Below are positions 1 through 7,056 of a stretch of DNA of 64,000 nt, one piece after another. A program made the position numbers and the translations under genes. The notes beneath the pieces are model-generated. The model saw only the letters and a list, made by a program, of their open reading frames with translations. It searched no databases and was not told the origin of the DNA. Each line of letters opens with the position of its first letter. Within the stretch, counting starts at the first letter, position 1. The DNA is from Vibrio plantisponsor (GTDB lineage: Bacteria; Pseudomonadota; Gammaproteobacteria; Enterobacterales; Vibrionaceae): assembly GCF_013041605.1 (NCBI RefSeq), contig NZ_JABEQC010000001.1:310001-374000 (forward strand). Direction: 5' to 3'.

Positions 1-398
1 TTTTCACCTTGCGCTAAAATGTTTTTCACCGGCACTTTGCCTAGCGAGCCATATTTTCCCAGCGCAATGTTTAAACTGTTCACCACTGTATCCGCGTTCA
101 TCAGTGAATCATCGTGGAATCGAACGCCGTCACGCAGTGTGATTGTCCATTCAGTTAGCTCATTGTTTGGCGTCGCTTCTAACGCAAGACCCGGGAGCAA
201 ATTACCCGAATTGTCCACATCAAAAAGCGTCTCAATGACCTGCATCCTAGTAAAAATATACCCACTTGATGATGGATCAACGTTAGCAAATTCAAACGCA
301 GCGCTGATGGTAACTGTGTTTGATTTAGAAGGAGGAGTGTTCGCATTCGCTTGAAAAACAAACACTAATGCCAACAGTGCTGCTGTAAAAATTCTCAT
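1..398 (-). CDS. Peptide/nickel-type ABC transporter substrate-binding protein (3' truncated)
   Basis: The reading frame starts at ATG 398 and runs off the left edge with no stop, giving about 132 N-terminal residues. It opens with a signal peptide (MRIFTAALLALVFVFQANA) followed by text typical of SBP_bac_5 proteins: NVDPSSSGYIFTRMQVIETLFD, then LLPGLALEATPNNE and WTITLRDGVRFHDD. Such proteins capture peptides, nickel or metal chelates in the periplasm for a Dpp/Opp/Nik-type importer, whose permease and ATPase genes would lie outside the window. A strong Fur-like box 68 bp upstream suggests iron control, so a metal-chelate ligand is plausible, but this is inference. Substrate cannot be read from this fragment. 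Confidence 0.85.
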   Translation of the reverse strand, partial: MRIFTAALLALVFVFQANANTPPSKSNTVTISAAFEFANVDPSSSGYIFTRMQVIETLFDVDNSGNLLPGLALEATPNNELTEWTITLRDGVRFHDDSLMNADTVVNSLNIALGKYGSLGKVPVKNILAQGE

Positions 399-465
399 AA
401 TTATAACTCTACTGACTCAAAAGTGTTTTGTTATAACATAACATTAATTTGAGTTTCAATTTTAA

Positions 466-480
466 TGAGAATAATTTTCA
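466..480. promoter_or_regulatory. Candidate Fur box
   Basis: TGAGAATAATTTTCA matches the 7-1-7 Fur consensus TGATAAT-N-ATTATCA at 12 of its 14 specified positions. It lies upstream of the minus-strand substrate-binding protein gene that starts at 398, in a very AT-rich stretch, as expected for an iron-repressed promoter. Motif reading only. Confidence 0.55.
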
Positions 481-512
481 AAACCAACTAGGAAAACGAA
501 ATGTAAAACTCG

Positions 513-848
513 TTACTCCGTAATTTCTAATTCTCTCTCCAACTTCTTAGATAGCTTGTTAAACAAGGTTTCCCTGCGTAGGTCGAGTATTTCCTGAATC
601 AGTTTCTCTTTGGCTGATAAACCAAAATGCTTGGCGTAGTTTTTAATTTTCTGAATCTCTTCCGGCTCCAAACGGTAAACTTCATTCTTTAAGTAAGCTT
701 CCGCTTCTTTCTTGATGAAGCCCTGCTGCTGCAGTAATTCAATAATCAACACATCAAAATCGTGAGTTACTCTTGCCATCATTTCCTGCTTAATTAACCA
801 CTTAGTTCTCTGGAATTTACCCATGATCACTATTTTTAAGACCGGCAT
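513..848 (-). CDS. Small hypothetical protein, helical, charged
   Basis: I do not recognise this 111-residue protein. It is predicted to be mostly helical and rich in Glu, Lys and Leu, with no signal peptide or membrane segment. An ATG at 848 is used here. ATGs at 824 (MGKFQ) and near 776 (MARVTHDFDVLIIELL) are alternatives; the last follows an AGGA, so the true protein may be about 87 residues. It stands alone between the Fur-box promoter region and hsp20. The composition looks protein-like rather than antisense noise, but function is unknown. Confidence 0.5.
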   Translation of the reverse strand: MPVLKIVIMGKFQRTKWLIKQEMMARVTHDFDVLIIELLQQQGFIKKEAEAYLKNEVYRLEPEEIQKIKNYAKHFGLSAKEKLIQEILDLRRETLFNKLSKKLERELEITE

Positions 849-1054
849 AACCTACGCAGCGAACATTAAAAATGGGTTACAGAAAAAAGGCTATTTGATG
901 ACAAAATTCCGATATGCCATTCCGGTTTGAATTCGTGTTTCTTACGCTTGAATTGGGCTTGATTTTGATCAATCAAACTTCAATTTCCTCTTCACTTGAC
1001 GCCACAAGAACTACAATTAGTGAGGTAGCAAATGATAGAAAATGGGAGGTTATG

Positions 1055-1477
1055 ATGAGCTTAATTCCTCGTGATTCATGGTCTGATTTCTATCGCGTAT
1101 TTGATCATGCATTCCCATCAATTCGCACTCGATTTGATGCGGAGGCTTTTTCACCTCGCGTTGATGTGATTGAAAAAGAAACCGCATTTGAAATCATTGC
1201 CGATTTGCCGGGAGTGGCTAAAGATGATGTGATCATCACCTATAAAAATGGTGCGCTAACAATTGAAGCCTCCACCAGCAAAACCGAAGAAAATACAGAT
1301 CAGAACAAAGTCATCCACAAAGAACGCTATGAAGGGAAAATGGTTCGCAGCTTTTCTTTAAGCGAAAACGTAAATCCAAAAGACATTTACGCAGAATTTG
1401 AGGATGGCGTGTTGGTTGTGGTTGTTCCTAAGCTAGAAACGCAACAAGTGGAAGACCACCGCATCACTATCAGTTAG
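1055..1477 (+). CDS. Small heat-shock protein, Hsp20/alpha-crystallin family
   Basis: This is an ATP-independent cytoplasmic holdase of about 140 residues. The alpha-crystallin core starts at FSPRVDVIEKETAFEIIADLPGV and continues through DVIITYKNGALTIEA. The family signature is seen near the end in YAEFEDGVLVVVVPK, with a short polar tail ending in ITIS. The frame is open further upstream to 914, but the start is placed at ATG 1055 because GGGAGG (1044-1049) lies 5 bp before it; ATG 1052 is next best. A strong bidirectional terminator follows. No sigma-32 promoter was recognised with confidence; the leader may base-pair with the ribosome binding site (see findings). Confidence 0.93.
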   Translation: MSLIPRDSWSDFYRVFDHAFPSIRTRFDAEAFSPRVDVIEKETAFEIIADLPGVAKDDVIITYKNGALTIEASTSKTEENTDQNKVIHKERYEGKMVRSFSLSENVNPKDIYAEFEDGVLVVVVPKLETQQVEDHRITIS

Positions 1478-1524
1478 TTGAATCATGCCAATTGATAGCT
1501 CATTGATGTGTACAACCAAAATCC

Positions 1525-1549
1525 AAAAGGGGCGAGATGCCCCTTTTTC
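1525..1549. terminator. Bidirectional intrinsic terminator
   Basis: Arms AAAAGGGGC and GCCCCTTTT enclose a 5-nt loop and are followed by T on the plus strand and preceded by A on the minus strand. It sits between the convergent hsp20 and LysR genes. Confidence 0.85.
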
Positions 1550-1553
1550 TGAC

Positions 1554-2450
1554 TCAGACTCTCTGCCGAATCCTTTCTATCATGGATAACACCTTTTCGT
1601 CGTCACAGCCTATTTTGTGGTAGATACCAACGTTACCAAGCTTGTTTTCGTCAATGAAAAGGGTTTCAAACCCTTTCTGCATCATCCACGCTGTCAGCTC
1701 ACTGCTGTAGGGCATAATGGCATCACTGCTGCGTAATATATCCAAGCTGGCTGAAAATGAATCCACGTTATAAGTGGAACGCCCAACATCCGACGATATG
1801 CCCATCTGCGATTTCATATGATCCGCTAGCACTACGCTGTGCCGTGCATGATCCGGCGTGACACGAATCAGAGGATAGCTCGCATCTACCTCTGATATTG
1901 ACTGCACGTTACGCGTAAGCAGTGGATGATCACCTCGTACATAAACGGCTTCGCGATCCTGTAGCAAAGGGACAAACTGCACCCGACACCTTTCATGCAA
2001 ATGTCGAATTTCATGTCCGACAAACAGATCGATTTCCCCTTGAACTAAGTGGTGCATGAGCGACAAGTTATTGCCAAACTCAAGTTCAATAGACGACTTT
2101 GGCGCTTGTCTTAAGTGTTGGCTCACTGCATCTCGAACAAACAGTTCCCACCATGTGTCACCCGTGCCCAGCTTCAACTTACCGGCTTCTCGCTGATGCA
2201 TGTCATGCAATCGATGCAATAACTGATTATGCTGTTCCTGCTGCTGCTGAACATGCTCTTTAAGTATTTTGCCGTATTCCGTCAGCTCCATCCCTTTTGA
2301 ACGGCGATGAAACAAAGAAACACCAATATCACTTTCTAGTTTTTGCATAGCAGATGTCAGTGAAGGCTGACTAATATGCAGTTGTTCCGCAGCCTGCTTG
2401 ATACTGCCTAAATGAGCAACCATCAGGAAATAACGATAGTTTTTATGCAT
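1554..2450 (-). CDS. LysR-family transcriptional regulator
   Basis: The 298-residue protein has the LysR N-terminal winged helix (YRYFLMVAHLGSIKQAAEQLHISQPSLTSAMQKLESDIGVSLFHRR, about residues 5-50) and a periplasmic-binding-like effector domain after residue 90. Start is ATG 2450, which follows GGTGG; a TTG at 2456 would add two residues. It is divergent from the alpha-glucosidase gene at 2649. The shared intergenic region has an ATAG-N7-CTAT dyad of the kind LysR regulators bind, so it probably controls that gene and itself. Ligand unknown. Confidence 0.92.
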   Translation of the reverse strand: MHKNYRYFLMVAHLGSIKQAAEQLHISQPSLTSAMQKLESDIGVSLFHRRSKGMELTEYGKILKEHVQQQQEQHNQLLHRLHDMHQREAGKLKLGTGDTWWELFVRDAVSQHLRQAPKSSIELEFGNNLSLMHHLVQGEIDLFVGHEIRHLHERCRVQFVPLLQDREAVYVRGDHPLLTRNVQSISEVDASYPLIRVTPDHARHSVVLADHMKSQMGISSDVGRSTYNVDSFSASLDILRSSDAIMPYSSELTAWMMQKGFETLFIDENKLGNVGIYHKIGCDDEKVLSMIERIRQRV

Positions 2451-2544
2451 AGCCAACCACCAATAATTATTGATATCACACTTTGAGAAATGGATTTTTC
2501 ACTGTTGAAGACCATTAAAACCGCAAACCAGTATCAACTCAACA

Positions 2545-2567
2545 TGATATAGCTAAATTCTATATCA
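2545..2567. promoter_or_regulatory. Candidate LysR-type operator (dyad)
   Basis: TGATATAG and CTATATCA form a perfect 8-bp inverted repeat around a 7-bp centre. The core ATAG-N7-CTAT fits the T-N11-A rule of LysR binding sites. It lies between the divergent LysR gene (start 2450) and the alpha-glucosidase gene (start 2649). Confidence 0.5.
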
Positions 2568-2648
2568 CAGTAAATCTAATCAATTGTTCTTTTCTCCTCT
2601 ATCTCACTATATTGCTTAGAGTCTTGTTGGAATTTGGGAAAAAGTACT

Positions 2649-4280
2649 ATGCAAAAACAGTGGTGGCATGATGCCGTTGTCTATCAAATTTATCCTCGCA
2701 GCTTTTGCGACTCTAACCACGATGGTATTGGCGACCTACCGGGCATCATCAGCAAACTCGATTATCTTAAAAATCTGGGTGTGAACGTGCTCTGGCTGTC
2801 GCCCGTTTATCAGTCACCTATGGATGATAACGGCTATGACATTTCAGACTATCAGGCTATCGCAGCTGAGTTCGGTACCATGGAAGATATGAAATGCCTA
2901 CTTGATGAAGCAAACAGACGAAATATAAAAGTGGTGATGGATTTAGTCGTCAACCACACCTCAGATGAACATCCGTGGTTTATTTCAGCGAAATCATCCA
3001 AAAGCAGCCCATATCGTGACTTCTATATATGGCGCGATGCCAATACTGACGGTTCACCGCCCAACGATTTGGGCTCCATTTTTGGTGGTGGCGCGTGGGA
3101 ATGGGATGCGACTACAGAGCAGTATTACTTCCATCTGTTCTCTAAACGCCAGCCAGACCTGAACTGGGAAAACCCGAAAGTTCAGCAATCGGTTCACGAC
3201 ATGATGAACTGGTGGATAGAACAAGGTATTGGTGGTTTCCGCCTTGATGTTATTGACCTTATCGGCAAAGAGATCGACAAAAAAATCACGGGCAATGGCC
3301 CACGTTTGCACACCCTATTACAGCAAATGAATCGAGCCACTTTTGGCGATAAAGATCTTCTCACTGTGGGTGAAACTTGGGGTGCGACACCGGAAATTGC
3401 AAAACTCTACAGCGCCCCAGAACGCAATGAGTTGTCGATGGTGTTTCAGTTTGAACACATCACGCTCACTTGGAAAGATGGCGACAAATGGCAGCCGATT
3501 CCGTTAAAACTCAGCGAGTTCAAACGGGTTTTAACCAAATGGCAAGTCGAGCTAGAAAACCAAGGCTGGAACTCACTATTTTGGAATAACCATGATTTAC
3601 CGCGCGCAGTGTCCAAATATGGCGACGACGGTGAATATCGTGTCGAGTCGGCCAAGATGCTGGCAACAACACTGCATTTCTTAAAAGGAACGCCTTACAT
3701 CTATCAGGGTGAAGAGCTGGGTATGACTAATGTAGAGTTCAATTCACTGGATGAGTACCAAGATATTGAGACTCTGAACTTCTATAAAGTACGTACCGAA
3801 GCGGGTGTATCCCATGAAGAAATGATGACAGCGCTGCATGAAAACAGCCGAGACAATGCCCGCACTCCGATGCAGTGGAATGATCAAGAGTATGCAGGGT
3901 TCAGCACGGTTAAACCTTGGCTCAAAGTGAACCCAAACTATGTGGACATCAACGTTGAACAAGCGCTCGCAAACCGTGATTCGATTTTCTATCACTACCA
4001 AACGTTAATTCAGCTGCGAAAAACCATGCCAGTGATTGTGTACGGTCACTTCACGCCTGTATGTGAATCTCATGAAGCCGTGTTTACCTATTTACGTGAA
4101 GATGAAGACGATAGAATTCTGGTGGTAAATAACTTCAGTAAAGAGCCTCAAACCCTCTCACTATCTGAAGTTGCAGGGCTAGATAGCGTTGAACACCTGA
4201 TTAGTAACTACCCGCCAAGAAATAACCTCGACGGTGAACTGACACTGCTTCCGTTTGAATCGTTTGCCGTCAAACTGTAG
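2649..4280 (+). CDS. GH13 alpha-glucosidase, oligo-1,6-glucosidase-like
   Basis: A 543-residue cytoplasmic GH13 enzyme that probably cleaves alpha-1,6 (isomaltose-type) bonds. Catalytic residues are readable: nucleophile Asp200 in GGFRLDVID, acid/base Glu242 in LTVGETWG and transition-state Asp316 in WNNHDLPRA. The residue after the nucleophile is Val201, which in GH13_31 enzymes goes with alpha-1,6 rather than alpha-1,4 specificity. MVFQFEH also resembles oligo-1,6-glucosidases. Trehalose-6-phosphate hydrolases share several of these motifs and remain an alternative, although no trehalose PTS gene is nearby. An in-frame TTG at 2634 is ignored in favour of ATG 2649, preceded by GGGAAAAAG. A divergent LysR regulator and the maltose genes next door fit a maltodextrin or isomaltose role. 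Confidence 0.88.
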   Translation: MQKQWWHDAVVYQIYPRSFCDSNHDGIGDLPGIISKLDYLKNLGVNVLWLSPVYQSPMDDNGYDISDYQAIAAEFGTMEDMKCLLDEANRRNIKVVMDLVVNHTSDEHPWFISAKSSKSSPYRDFYIWRDANTDGSPPNDLGSIFGGGAWEWDATTEQYYFHLFSKRQPDLNWENPKVQQSVHDMMNWWIEQGIGGFRLDVIDLIGKEIDKKITGNGPRLHTLLQQMNRATFGDKDLLTVGETWGATPEIAKLYSAPERNELSMVFQFEHITLTWKDGDKWQPIPLKLSEFKRVLTKWQVELENQGWNSLFWNNHDLPRAVSKYGDDGEYRVESAKMLATTLHFLKGTPYIYQGEELGMTNVEFNSLDEYQDIETLNFYKVRTEAGVSHEEMMTALHENSRDNARTPMQWNDQEYAGFSTVKPWLKVNPNYVDINVEQALANRDSIFYHYQTLIQLRKTMPVIVYGHFTPVCESHEAVFTYLREDEDDRILVVNNFSKEPQTLSLSEVAGLDSVEHLISNYPPRNNLDGELTLLPFESFAVKL

Positions 4281-4307
4281 CGATAAAATGTAACGGTAGT
4301 GACAAAA

Positions 4308-4340
4308 CAAACAAAGGAGCATCACTGCTCCTTTGTTTTC
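4308..4340. terminator. Bidirectional intrinsic terminator
   Basis: ACAAAGGAGCA pairs with TGCTCCTTTGT across a 4-nt loop, with flanking A and T runs. It separates the convergent alpha-glucosidase and malM genes. Confidence 0.85.
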
Positions 4341-4361
4341 AAATCGAATCCATATATTGGA

Positions 4362-5189
4362 TTATTTGGCGTTCACCGCTTTCACAAACACTTCTTGAGC
4401 ATCTTCAATACCCAGAGCTTTAGCTTCATCGAGTAGGCTTAGGGCTTTGGGAATGTCTCCTGCTTCTACCGATTTTTTAATTGATGACAGGTAGTATGCT
4501 TGCGTGTCAGGTAAAATATCGAGCTTAGAATTTTTAGATTCTGCATTTATCACTTCATTGGTTTGAACAGTTCCCGATACTGACGTTGTTTTAACTTCAA
4601 CTTCTATCAAACCATTCGCAGAGACAACATAGCTAGGATCACTAACAATAGGTAGTGGTTCCCCCATTTGTTCTGCTCTCAACTTCGCAGGATGTGGAAC
4701 AACAACTTTCTGTCCAATATCTTCGCTCTCTCCAAACACAATAAAGTAAGGAGTTTGTTTTGCATTTAAAGAAAGCTGAAGTTCATAGCGATTCTTATTA
4801 AGAGCATCTGAGAACTTAACTTCAAAATCTTTATTAGCAACTGTTCTAACGACTTTAAAATCTTCATTTAAAAGGATAATTGATGGTTTTAGAACTTTAT
4901 CTTGTCGCATTATGCTTCTAACAATAAGCTCTACATTTCCAGATCTTTCGTTAAATTTAAAGCTAGAAAAATAGCTCTTGTCATGGCCAAAATTCCATAC
5001 AGGAGAACTTCCATCGAGAGTCGATTGAAATTTGTCATTTGTTTCCAGTTTAATCCACGGAAACTTAACTAAAGATTCGCAACATACTTCCGTCTGCTTC
5101 AAAGTTCTAAGCGAATTATCTAGCTGTTCGGTAGAAGAGCATCCAACTAGACCGATAGCAGTAAGCAGAACCACCCAAGATGTTTTCAT
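4362..5189 (-). CDS. malM: MalM-family maltose operon lipoprotein
   Basis: The 275-residue product has a lipoprotein signal (MKTSWVVLLTAIGLVGC, lipid Cys17), then the MalM-like stretch SLVKFPWIKLE and beta-rich text. The C-terminal third carries a helical, tetratricopeptide-like piece (YLSSIKKSVEAGDIPKALSLLDEAKALG). MalM is a periplasmic protein of the maltose regulon encoded just downstream of lamB in enterobacteria; its exact role is not settled. The gene order lamB-malM is kept here, with a terminator-like hairpin between the two. Start ATG 5189 has GGAGAT upstream. Family identity rests on context and the short motif. Confidence 0.82.
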   Translation of the reverse strand: MKTSWVVLLTAIGLVGCSSTEQLDNSLRTLKQTEVCCESLVKFPWIKLETNDKFQSTLDGSSPVWNFGHDKSYFSSFKFNERSGNVELIVRSIMRQDKVLKPSIILLNEDFKVVRTVANKDFEVKFSDALNKNRYELQLSLNAKQTPYFIVFGESEDIGQKVVVPHPAKLRAEQMGEPLPIVSDPSYVVSANGLIEVEVKTTSVSGTVQTNEVINAESKNSKLDILPDTQAYYLSSIKKSVEAGDIPKALSLLDEAKALGIEDAQEVFVKAVNAK

Positions 5190-5211
5190 AATATCTCCTG
5201 CAAAAATTAAG

Positions 5212-5242
5212 AAAAAGGCAGCCTCTAGACTGCCTTTGTTTA
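5212..5242 (-). terminator. Terminator/attenuator between lamB and malM
   Basis: Read on the minus strand, AAAGGCAG and CTGCCTTT pair across 8 nt and are followed by a T run. It lies between lamB and malM, so it probably lowers malM expression relative to lamB. Confidence 0.7.
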
Positions 5243-5260
5243 CCCGGTTAGCTCAGTTCT

Positions 5261-6613
5261 TTAGAACCAGATTTCAGCTTCAATACCAAAGCGAGTTTCA
5301 TCACTATCCGATGCACCTTTACTCCACTTATATGAATCTTCACTAGAGGTCATGTAAGTTACATAAGGTTTAATCTGTGGGCGTCCCCAGTAATCAGCAT
5401 TTACTGTAAATACAGGAGCTAATGTTGCTGCATAAAAATCTGTATCAGCAGATTGACGACCCCAGTCAGAGCCGTTGCCTAGGCTTTCTTGAGCGTATGT
5501 TAGCACAGCTTCCATACGGAAGTTTTCATTAACTTTATACGATGGAGTTAAACCTACAAATACACGAGATAAACCGCCTTGAGAGCCCCAAACATTACCT
5601 TTAGTATCGTTCGACAAATCCCAGTAGGTTACCTCCGTACCTAACTGCAAGTTCTCAGTTACATTAGCCACACCATAAGAAGTCACAAAGATTGACTCAT
5701 CATCTTTATCCCAGCCACTGCTCCATTGACCAAAGTTAACACCTTTAGTTCCTGCAACACCTTTACCATAAGTAACAGCTGTTGTTGACCAACCATCAAA
5801 TCCGTAAAAATCGCGAGAATATGTAATTGCTAGACCCAGACCATCTTTCGCAGTGCTCGATTCATCAACGTTAGTACGAGACATTAACTTAGCGTCAAAA
5901 TCGAATCGACCACCCAAGGCTTCAACACCGTAGAAGTAGAAATCAACAGAAGTCATAGTGGTGCTACTACCGTTAGAATCTAAGTTAGTATTCTTACAGC
6001 TTGTTGCATAGTCCTGAGAAGCACCGTTTGATGTTACACATGAGCCTTCACCAGCATCAGCAGACATTACAGCAATACCCATATCATTGTATTGGATACC
6101 ACCACCAACACCTGAAGATTGCTTCCAAAATTCTTTTGTAATGATACCTGCTTGACGGTTCAGGTAGCGCTTACCAGCCCAAATGCTTAAACCGTCAGTG
6201 AAATAGGAAAGGTCTCCAAGCTCAACATAAGCCTCTTTAAACTCTAGTTGGCCAGTTTCTAGGTGACCTTCGTTACCAGATGATGATGTATAGAAACCAC
6301 GACCATTACCACCTTCGTTATTGCCATACTCTGTTTTTAAAACGTATTTAGACCATGCACCACTTTCATAGTTATCACCGCGAGTCACAGTAAATTCTAC
6401 TTGGTTTGGGTTGCCAGAAAATGCCGCGCCAGCAGCTCGGTAATCACGGCGGTGGTGCCATGTTTCATCTGTATCTAGTGACTGACCAACATTGTACAGT
6501 AAATGCCCGTAGCCATTAACTTGCCAACCTTGATTTACTTTGTCTTCTGCGTGCACCAAACCAGCAGCGAGAGTAGCGGCCACTGCGGCAGCAATTACAC
6601 TTACTTTTTTCAT
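5261..6613 (-). CDS. lamB: Maltoporin LamB
   Basis: A 450-residue outer-membrane 18-strand porin for maltose and maltodextrins. The signal peptide is MKKVSVIAAAVAATLAAGLVHA with cleavage before EDKVNQGW. The mature start WQVNGYGHLLYNVG, the stretch LSIWAGKRYLNRQ (LamB WAGKRYY-like motif) and the terminal aromatic residue in RFGIEAEIWF are typical. An open frame extends to 6754, but ATG 6613 is chosen because GGAG lies just upstream and the signal peptide begins there. Upstream lies a cluster of MalT-like boxes shared with divergent glgX. malM follows in the same transcription unit. Confidence 0.95.
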   Translation of the reverse strand: MKKVSVIAAAVAATLAAGLVHAEDKVNQGWQVNGYGHLLYNVGQSLDTDETWHHRRDYRAAGAAFSGNPNQVEFTVTRGDNYESGAWSKYVLKTEYGNNEGGNGRGFYTSSSGNEGHLETGQLEFKEAYVELGDLSYFTDGLSIWAGKRYLNRQAGIITKEFWKQSSGVGGGIQYNDMGIAVMSADAGEGSCVTSNGASQDYATSCKNTNLDSNGSSTTMTSVDFYFYGVEALGGRFDFDAKLMSRTNVDESSTAKDGLGLAITYSRDFYGFDGWSTTAVTYGKGVAGTKGVNFGQWSSGWDKDDESIFVTSYGVANVTENLQLGTEVTYWDLSNDTKGNVWGSQGGLSRVFVGLTPSYKVNENFRMEAVLTYAQESLGNGSDWGRQSADTDFYAATLAPVFTVNADYWGRPQIKPYVTYMTSSEDSYKWSKGASDSDETRFGIEAEIWF

Positions 6614-6761
6614 TTTTAACTCCAAATAGGATTTTATTTTTAGTTCCTTAGTTCTCTTTCTACTTGGAGCCGAAAAGGCAGAAATCCGGCCAAAATAAAA
6701 AGAGGTAAGACGGGACAAGTCCCCAGTTGTTTCAACGCTATTTAGGTTAATCAAGTCGTAT

Positions 6762-6870
6762 AGGGATGACTTCCTCCACCCTAAATTAATTTGAGGGGGA
6801 TGATTAGGGAGGAGTTTTTTTCAGGTATGGTGTTTTTGAAACGTTGATCACGCAATTTAGGGGGAGTAGT
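6762..6870. promoter_or_regulatory. Cluster of MalT-like boxes in the lamB-glgX intergenic region
   Basis: Taking the MalT box as GGGGA(T/G)GAGG, I see 8/10 matches at 6796-6805 (GGGGATGATT), 6806-6815 (AGGGAGGAGT), 6861-6870 (GGGGAGTAGT) and on the minus strand at 6773-6782 (AGGGTGGAGG), plus a 7/10 match at 6762-6771. They sit in the 443-bp gap between divergent lamB and glgX. Motif reading only. Confidence 0.6.
6837..6852. promoter_or_regulatory. Weak candidate CRP site
   Basis: TGAAA-CGTTGA-TCACG matches the TGTGA-N6-TCACA core at 7 of 10 positions. It lies among the MalT-like boxes, where CRP is expected to act on maltose promoters. Low certainty. Confidence 0.3.
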
Positions 6871-7056
6871 GATCGAAAGCTTTCAGGTTATTGGAATACA
6901 AAATGCATTAGATCACTATTTGGCGATAAATTGTTCATAAAACTGTAATGAAATTACAGAAGATATTTTATTAAAGGGCGCTTGACCTAATAGTCCCAAA
7001 GCTTTTTACTTAATTAAGTGGGTAACTTAACTCTAACTATAAGAATGTAACTTACG

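Noticed and set aside
6614..6754. N-terminal extension of LamB up to 6754
   Set aside because: The extension precedes an ordinary signal peptide and a good ribosome binding site at ATG 6613, and would cover regulatory sequence.
6901..6921. Second CRP site upstream of glgX
   Set aside because: Only one half (GATCACTATTT) fits; the other half is out of register for TGTGA-N6-TCACA.
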